From Actinomycetota bacterium (lineage in GTDB: Bacteria; Actinomycetota; Actinomycetes; Propionibacteriales; Propionibacteriaceae), in contig JACRAA010000388.1 of the NCBI GenBank assembly GCA_016213595.1, positions 1 through 5,309 of the forward strand: a DNA stretch of 5,309 nt. Direction: 5' to 3'. A program made the translations under genes and the position numbers. Shown here in pieces: positions 1 through 5,309 of the stretch (within the stretch, counting starts at the first letter, position 1; each line of letters begins with the position of its first letter). The notes under the pieces were generated by a model. That model was not told the DNA's origin, did not search any database, and saw only the letters and a program-made list of their open reading frames with translations.

Positions 1-559
1 CGATGATGATGATCGCGATGAGGTCGTCGACGACCGCGAGCGTCAGCAGGAACGTCCGCAGGGCTGTCGGCAGGTGTGACGAGATGATCGCCAGGACGGC
101 CAGTGCGAACGCGATGTCCGTGGCCGCCGGTACGGCCCAGCCCGGGAGCCCTTGCCCACCAACGTTCAGCGCCAGGTAGATGAGGACAGGTACGGCGACG
201 CCGCCGGCCGCGGCGGCGATCGGCACGACCGCTCTCCCCGGGGAGCGGAGGTCCCCGGCGACCAGCTCGTGCTTCAGCTCGAGGCCGATGAGGAAGAAGA
301 ACACAGCCAGCAGACCGTCAGCCGCCCACTGCCCGAGCGTGAGGTGCAGGTGCAGCGACGCGGGGCCGACAGCGAGGTCCCGGAGCGAGCTGTACGAGGC
401 GGACCAGGGTGAGTTGGCCCAGGCGAGCGCGACGACGGCCGCAGCGACGAGGACGAGCCCGCCGACGGTCTCCGTCCGCAGGAGTGTGGCGATGCGGCCG
501 AGTTCGCGGCGGCTGCCGGCGGCGAAGGCGCGGGCGATGGGTACGGGCGTGATGGACAT
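1..559 (-). CDS. nhaA: Na+/H+ antiporter NhaA, N-terminal part (3' end outside window)
   Basis: This inner-membrane antiporter exports Na+ (or Li+) in exchange for protons and supports pH and sodium homeostasis. Reading leftward from the ATG at 559-557, 186 codons remain open to the left edge, about half of a usual NhaA of 380-450 residues. Hydrophobic segments cover roughly residues 32-48, 80-95, 110-131 and 142-160, with another running off the edge. The family signature ATDIAFAL lies at residues 146-153; its Asp148 matches E. coli Asp133. The paired aspartates Asp178-Asp179 in VVDDL match the essential ion-binding Asp163/Asp164 of E. coli. VFFFLIGLELKHEL near residues 86-99 is another family hallmark. 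The start is supported by a GGGAG five bases upstream. The gene follows lepA on the same strand after 123 bp; co-transcription is possible but not shown. The family call is secure. The missing C-terminal half, including the conserved late lysine, cannot be assessed. Confidence 0.95.
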   Translation of the reverse strand, partial: MSITPVPIARAFAAGSRRELGRIATLLRTETVGGLVLVAAAVVALAWANSPWSASYSSLRDLAVGPASLHLHLTLGQWAADGLLAVFFFLIGLELKHELVAGDLRSPGRAVVPIAAAAGGVAVPVLIYLALNVGGQGLPGWAVPAATDIAFALAVLAIISSHLPTALRTFLLTLAVVDDLIAIIII

Positions 560-564
560 GGCGG

Positions 565-569
565 CTCCC
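565..569 (-). promoter_or_regulatory. Ribosome binding site of nhaA
   Basis: On the minus strand GGGAG stands five bases before the ATG at 559. It is a good Shine-Dalgarno core and supports this start codon. Confidence 0.55.
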
Positions 570-682
570 GGGCAGGCGGATACAACTGCCGACCAGACTT
601 CCCGGCGCAACCTTCCGGCCAGCCTACGCGGCTCCCCCGCTCGGCTACGACGTACGGGCCGCTGACGACTCGCGCCGGCCGC

Positions 683-2515
<1,833 letters not shown>

Positions 2516-2621
2516 GCAGCTTCCAGGTCTCCTCGAGTGAGTCGACACATCCTCCCACACCCCGGCAAAGTGGGGTCGCCAGTGCGGCGGCCCCCTGCGA
2601 GAGCATGGGCGGACACCTGAT

Positions 2622-2651
2622 TTGGGCGGTACGGGGGCCCGCTGATAGATT
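2622..2651 (+). promoter_or_regulatory. Candidate rpsT promoter
   Basis: TTGGGC (2622-2627) and TAGATT (2646-2651) are separated by 18 bases. The -10 fits TAnnnT, the form common in actinobacteria; the -35 is only half conserved. Transcription would start near 2657-2660 and give a leader of about 75 bases. The overlapping TTGACT at 2650-2655 is a better -35 hexamer, but no good -10 follows it at the right distance. No clear promoter for the divergent lepA could be found in this region. Confidence 0.4.
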
Positions 2652-2659
2652 GACTCGTC

Positions 2660-2696
2660 GCACCAGCGTGGTGCACATGCGCGCCCCACGGGGTGC
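2660..2696 (+). promoter_or_regulatory. Two tandem hairpins in the rpsT leader
   Basis: The first is a perfect 6-bp inverted repeat, GCACCA-gcg-TGGTGC, at 2660-2674. The second, GCGCCC-cacg-GGGTGC at 2681-2696, pairs over 6 bp with one G-U pair. Both fall between the candidate -10 and the ribosome binding site, so they would lie in the 5' untranslated RNA. A leader structure for autoregulation or mRNA stability is possible; a DNA operator is an alternative for the first repeat. The pairing is seen in the sequence and the function is inferred. Confidence 0.35.
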
Positions 2697-2719
2697 TACC
2701 CGAATACCAAACGACCAAA

Positions 2720-2724
2720 AGAGG
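2720..2724 (+). promoter_or_regulatory. Ribosome binding site of rpsT
   Basis: AGAGG lies eight bases before the GTG at 2733. It fixes that GTG as the start and agrees with the conserved S20 N-terminus MANIKSQ. Confidence 0.6.
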
Positions 2725-2732
2725 CTTGCCCC

Positions 2733-2993
2733 GTGGCGAACATCAAGTCCCAGATGAAGCGGATCAAGACGAACGAGAAGTCCCGTCAGCGCAACAAGGC
2801 CGTGAAGTCGGCGCTCCGTACGTCGGTACGCCGCTTCAACGAGGCCGTAGCCGCCGGCGACACCGCCAAGGCGACCGACCTGGCGAAGTCCGCGACGCGG
2901 GCGTTCGACAAGGCCGTCTCCAAGGGCGTCGTGCACGCGAACAATGCGGCCAACCACAAGTCGGCCATCGCCGCGAAGGCCGCCGCACTCTGA
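2733..2993 (+). CDS. rpsT: 30S ribosomal protein bS20
   Basis: bS20 is a primary 16S rRNA-binding protein of the small subunit, a bundle of basic helices that helps assemble the 5' domain and contacts helix 44. The 86-residue product has the normal length. It opens with the hallmark MANIKSQMKRIKTNEKSR, continues with the basic NKAVKSALRTSVRRF helix, and ends with the conserved HANNAANHKSAIAAKAAAL tail. The start is GTG, with AGAGG eight bases upstream; the stop is TGA. It is transcribed alone, divergent from lepA and convergent with holA, and a strong hairpin follows 39 bases after the stop. The leader holds two short hairpins, which may matter because S20 synthesis is feedback-controlled in E. 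coli. The call is secure. Confidence 0.98.
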   Translation: MANIKSQMKRIKTNEKSRQRNKAVKSALRTSVRRFNEAVAAGDTAKATDLAKSATRAFDKAVSKGVVHANNAANHKSAIAAKAAAL

Positions 2994-3032
2994 CGACCCG
3001 GCTCGGGCTGTACGTGCGGCCCGGGCACCTGC

Positions 3033-3064
3033 AAGGCGCTTCGACCACTGGTCGGGGCGCCTTT
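3033..3064 (+). terminator. Intrinsic terminator after rpsT, in the convergent rpsT/holA gap
   Basis: GGCGC-TT-CGACC pairs with GGTCG-GG-GCGCC around the loop ACT: ten Watson-Crick pairs plus two U-G pairs. The stem runs 3035-3061 and TTT follows at 3062-3064, with AA at 3033-3034 able to extend it. The T tract is short and continues as CGCTTGT, as often seen in high-GC actinobacteria. It serves rpsT on the plus strand. The stem could also stall transcripts leaving holA on the other strand, but the minus-strand tail is poor in T. Confidence 0.75.
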
Positions 3065-3126
3065 CGCTTGTCCTCGTGAGCTCCGCCCAGCCTGCAGATC
3101 AGCGTTGCCCGGCCGGCGGACCCGCC

Positions 3127-4107
3127 TCAGGATGCCTTCGACGAGTCCAGGCAGTCGCGGAGCTCGGTCAGGAGACGTTCGAGGGCGAACTCCGCGTCCA
3201 CAGCCGCGCCCTTGACATCGGCATCCGCCTTCGCGACCGCCTTGATCGCGGCACCCACCGCGCTCGGTGACCAGGCCCGCGCCTGACGGGCCAGGTCCTT
3301 GAGCTTCCAGGGCGGGATGCCGACCTCCTTCGCGATGGCAGGCTCGGGTCGCCGGTCGGCCCGCGCGTCGAAGTACTTGCCGAGGGCGCGGAACGACCCA
3401 GCGAGCGCGCTCGTCACGAGTACCGGCGCGACGCCGGTCGACAACGCCCAGCGGAGCTTCTCGACGGCTGCCCCGTGGTTCCCCGACAAGACGTCGTCGG
3501 CGACCGCGAAGCTGGAGACCTCGGCCCGTCCGGCGAAGTAGCGCCGGACATGGGCCGCCGTCAGTGTGGCCGCGGACGAGTCGGCGGCGAGCTGCTCGAC
3601 GGCTGCCGCAATGGCGCGCGCCTCGGACCCCACGGCCTCGACCAGCTGCTGCGCCGCCTCCCCGTCGAGCTTCGTGCCCAGCCGCCGCGCACGGTCCGCC
3701 GCGAACCTGGCGAGCTCCCAGGGCTTGAGCGCGGGACAGTCGATGACGCGCCCAGCGAGCGGTCTCAGCTTGTCGAGCACGCCCTTGCCGCGTGCTCCGC
3801 CGGGATGGACGACGACGAGCAGGGTCTCGGACGGTATGTCCTTCGCCACGCCCACAAGGGTCTCGGTGAGGTCGGCCGGCAGAAGGTCTGCCGCCGTGAC
3901 GACAGCCACGGACTCGACCGCGAGCAGCGCGCTCCCCGTCATCTCGAGGAGCTGGCCCTGGGTCAGGTTCGCGGCCTCCACGACGTTGAGGGTCGCCTGA
4001 GGGTGCTCGGCGCGGGCATCGGCCAGGACCTCAGCGAGCTGCTGCTCGGCGACGTACGCCTCCGGCCCGACGATGAGGACCAGGGCACCGAACAACGAAT
4101 CCGCCAT
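3127..4107 (-). CDS. holA: DNA polymerase III, delta subunit (clamp loader)
   Basis: The delta subunit opens the beta sliding clamp as part of the clamp-loader complex during chromosome replication. The 326-residue reading is close to the family norm (343 in E. coli). The N-terminal domain opens with ALVLIVGPEAYVAEQQL, the delta equivalent of a nucleotide-fold start that lacks a true Walker A motif. It is followed by the hydrophobic strand SVAVVTAADLL and by LLVVVHPGG. The helical middle part includes LKPWELARFAADRARRLG. The C-terminal collar domain shows EVGIPPWKLKDLARQARAW and ADADVKGAAVDAEFALERLL, both characteristic of the family. Start choice is open: ATG 4107 is used here because it leaves a short leader before the conserved core. 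ATG 4125-4119 region candidates (ATG at 4119) and GTG at 4137 are in frame, and none has a visible Shine-Dalgarno site. The stop is TGA. It lies downstream of comEC as usual, with the csoR-like gene between them. Confidence 0.93.
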   Translation of the reverse strand: MADSLFGALVLIVGPEAYVAEQQLAEVLADARAEHPQATLNVVEAANLTQGQLLEMTGSALLAVESVAVVTAADLLPADLTETLVGVAKDIPSETLLVVVHPGGARGKGVLDKLRPLAGRVIDCPALKPWELARFAADRARRLGTKLDGEAAQQLVEAVGSEARAIAAAVEQLAADSSAATLTAAHVRRYFAGRAEVSSFAVADDVLSGNHGAAVEKLRWALSTGVAPVLVTSALAGSFRALGKYFDARADRRPEPAIAKEVGIPPWKLKDLARQARAWSPSAVGAAIKAVAKADADVKGAAVDAEFALERLLTELRDCLDSSKAS

Positions 4108-4155
4108 GGCCGACAGCATGCCAGTAGCCGCGGACACGCAACGACGCGGCGGCGG

Positions 4156-4172
4156 GCGGCTCGCTCAGCCGC
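4156..4172 (-). terminator. Hairpin between csoR-like gene and holA, possible weak terminator
   Basis: On the minus strand GCGGCT-gagcg-AGCCGC forms a perfect 6-bp stem with a five-base loop, 37 bases after the csoR-like stop. No T tract follows, so it may be a weak terminator, a processing site or chance in GC-rich DNA. Confidence 0.25.
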
Positions 4173-4208
4173 GCGACGCCAGGGAGGTCCTGAGCGGCTG
4201 CGCGGGTC

Positions 4209-4466
4209 TCACGCCAGCGACAGGAAGAGCTTCTCCATCTGGGCGGCGTCGTACTCGGAGTCGTCGCTCAGGAGGCACTCCCGCAGTCCGGTGGCGATGA
4301 TGGCGAACCCGGCACGGTCGAGGGCTTTGCTGGCGGCGGCGACCTGCGTCACGATCTCCCGGCAGTCGCGGCCTTGCTCGATCATCGTGACGATGCCCCC
4401 GATCTGGCCCTGTACACGCTTGAGCCGCTTGAGCGTCGCGTCGAGCTCCGCGGGATCGATGACCAT
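4209..4466 (-). CDS. CsoR/DUF156-family transcriptional repressor with CstR-like thiol signature
   Basis: CsoR-family proteins are small all-helical repressors that release DNA when they bind metal or when their cysteines react. The 85-residue product carries the family core LKRLKRVQGQIGGI (residues 12-25), GRDCREIVTQVAA (32-44) and LRECLL (61-66). In copper-sensing CsoR the ligands are Cys, His and Cys. Here the two cysteines are present (Cys35, Cys64), but the position four residues before the second Cys is Gly60, not His. This resembles the persulfide sensor CstR, which also keeps two cysteines without the histidine, so sulfide/persulfide sensing is more likely than copper sensing. That is inference. 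The ATG at 4466 is chosen over the in-frame ATG at 4532 because GAGGAGGA lies four bases before it. An imperfect inverted repeat upstream could be its own operator. The gene stands alone between comEC and holA, with no metal pump or sulfurtransferase gene visible beside it. Confidence 0.9.
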   Translation of the reverse strand: MVIDPAELDATLKRLKRVQGQIGGIVTMIEQGRDCREIVTQVAAASKALDRAGFAIIATGLRECLLSDDSEYDAAQMEKLFLSLA

Positions 4467-4470
4467 GGGT

Positions 4471-4478
4471 TCCTCCTC
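4471..4478 (-). promoter_or_regulatory. Ribosome binding site of the csoR-like gene
   Basis: GAGGAGGA on the minus strand ends four bases before ATG 4466, the strongest Shine-Dalgarno match in the window. It decides the start against the longer reading from 4532. Confidence 0.8.
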
Positions 4479-4496
4479 ATGCCTCGGTACGGGCCA

Positions 4497-4514
4497 GGGT
4501 ATCTTCTGATCCCC
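4497..4514 (-). promoter_or_regulatory. Candidate operator/promoter of the csoR-like gene
   Basis: The minus strand reads GGGGATC-agaa-GATACCC, an inverted repeat with 7-bp arms and one mismatch, 30 bases before the start codon. G/C-tract arms bordered by AT steps are typical of CsoR-family operators, although the arm order here does not match any published site I can name with certainty. TACCCT, a possible TAnnnT -10 hexamer, overlaps the proximal arm, which would suit autorepression. No good -35 is visible. Confidence 0.35.
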
Positions 4515-4599
4515 CTTTCCACCCACCCGCATGGCCTCGAATGGCTGATGGCCGACGTGGAGGAAGCCGAATTGCGGACACCCCCCTTGCTGGCCTCCC

Positions 4600-5309
4600 T
4601 CATCTCAGTGTCGTGATGCTCCAGCTGCCGGACGTCACACTGACCGCGACCGCACCCTGCTGGTCTGTTCGGACCACCTGCATGCCGAGGCCCTCCAGGG
4701 TGCGGAGGGTCTTCGCAGCAGGATGCCCGTACGTGTTGTCGAGGCCGACCTCGACGAGTGCCAGCCTGGCCTTCGTCGCCGCCAGGAAGTCTCCGTCCTG
4801 ACGGGATGAGCCGTGGTGTGGGACTTTGAGGATGGTCGCGTGGAGGTCGACCCCCGCGGCCAGCGCCGCAGCCTGCCCCTCGGGTTCAAGGTCGCCGGTC
4901 ACCAGCACAGAGAGGCCGGGCACGGAGACGCGGCCCACGATGCTCGAGTTGTTCTCCGCGCTCGACTCCCCCGCGTCGACCCCTGCCCCGATGTCGGTCG
5001 CCGCGGCAAGGGTCTGCCACCGCGCATCCCCCACGGTGAGCTCCTGGCCGGGTGTCGCAACGGTCGACGGGATGCCTCGCTCTGCGAGCTCCATGCCGAT
5101 CGCCGCAGCAGTCGCCGCCGGACTTGCCATGGGCGAGACGATGACCCGACCCACCGGCCGCGAGGCCAGCAACGCCTCGAGCCCCCCGACATGGTGGGCG
5201 TGGTAGTGGGTCAGCACGAGCAATGGGACAGCGTCCACGCCGAGCTGGTCGAGGCAGCGGACCAGCGCCACGGGATCGGGGCCGGTGTCGACGAGGATGG
5301 CCTGCCCCG
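4600..5309 (-). CDS. comEC: ComEC/Rec2 competence protein, C-terminal metallo-beta-lactamase domain (5' end outside window)
   Basis: ComEC forms the inner-membrane channel for single-stranded DNA during natural transformation. Its C-terminal metallo-beta-lactamase-like domain is thought to degrade the non-transported strand. The frame enters from the right edge and gives 235 residues up to TGA at 4602-4600. It begins inside the domain with ILVDTGPDP, then the metal motif THYHAHHVGGL, NNSSIV, VTGDLEPEGQ, LKVPHHGSSRQ, DNTYGHP and RTDQQGAVAV, in the usual ComEC order. The membrane channel part lies outside the window. The metal motif HxHxDH reads HYHAHH: Asp is replaced by His (codon at 5194-5196, CAC where GAC is expected), which could weaken the second metal site. 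A free-standing MBL hydrolase is less likely because the LVDTGPDP to YGHP series and the neighbouring holA fit comEC. The role in transformation here is inferred; many actinobacteria keep comEC without shown competence. Confidence 0.88.
   Translation of the reverse strand, partial: GQAILVDTGPDPVALVRCLDQLGVDAVPLLVLTHYHAHHVGGLEALLASRPVGRVIVSPMASPAATAAAIGMELAERGIPSTVATPGQELTVGDARWQTLAAATDIGAGVDAGESSAENNSSIVGRVSVPGLSVLVTGDLEPEGQAAALAAGVDLHATILKVPHHGSSRQDGDFLAATKARLALVEVGLDNTYGHPAAKTLRTLEGLGMQVVRTDQQGAVAVSVTSGSWSITTLR

Noticed and set aside
560..682. Terminator or promoter between lepA and nhaA
   Set aside because: Only short, poorly paired GC-rich repeats and a weak TGTATC hexamer are present; nothing here is distinguishable from chance.
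3475..4509. 344-codon plus-strand open frame opposite holA and the csoR-like gene
   Set aside because: It is longer than holA but crosses two genes with clear family motifs, and its composition is that of a GC-rich shadow frame.
4533..4599. Terminator after comEC
   Set aside because: Only a short direct repeat of ATGGCC and G-rich runs are seen; no stem with a T tract could be found.

Overview
The window is GC-rich, with strong G/C preference at third codon positions, a GTG start on rpsT and protein sequences typical of high-GC Gram-positives. It most likely comes from an actinomycete chromosome; the family cannot be fixed from this alone. The layout comEC – holA – rpsT – lepA is a familiar actinobacterial housekeeping block. 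I see no mobile element, tRNA, rRNA or CRISPR array, and no evidence of a wholly new multi-gene system.

Left to right: the 5' part of nhaA (Na+/H+ antiporter, minus strand, cut by the left edge); a 123-bp gap with no convincing terminator or promoter; lepA (EF-4, minus strand), full length but broken by one in-frame amber codon at 1592-1594; a 217-bp divergent intergenic region with a candidate rpsT promoter and two small tandem hairpins; rpsT (S20, plus strand); a strong hairpin terminator between the convergent rpsT and holA; holA (DNA polymerase III delta subunit, minus strand); a 101-bp gap with a hairpin; a CsoR/DUF156-family repressor (minus strand) with a Cys-Gly-Cys rather than Cys-His-Cys sensor signature; a 133-bp gap with a candidate operator; and the C-terminal metallo-beta-lactamase domain of ComEC (minus strand, cut by the right edge).

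The genes do not form one pathway. NhaA handles sodium and pH, LepA and S20 belong to translation, HolA to replication, ComEC to DNA uptake, and the CsoR-family protein is a small thiol or metal sensor placed between comEC and holA. The points most worth checking are the lepA nonsense codon, the Asp-to-His change in the ComEC metal motif, the CstR-like signature of the repressor with its nearby inverted repeat, and the structured rpsT leader. Both coding anomalies are explained by single C/G transversions, so base-calling error must be excluded before any biological reading.
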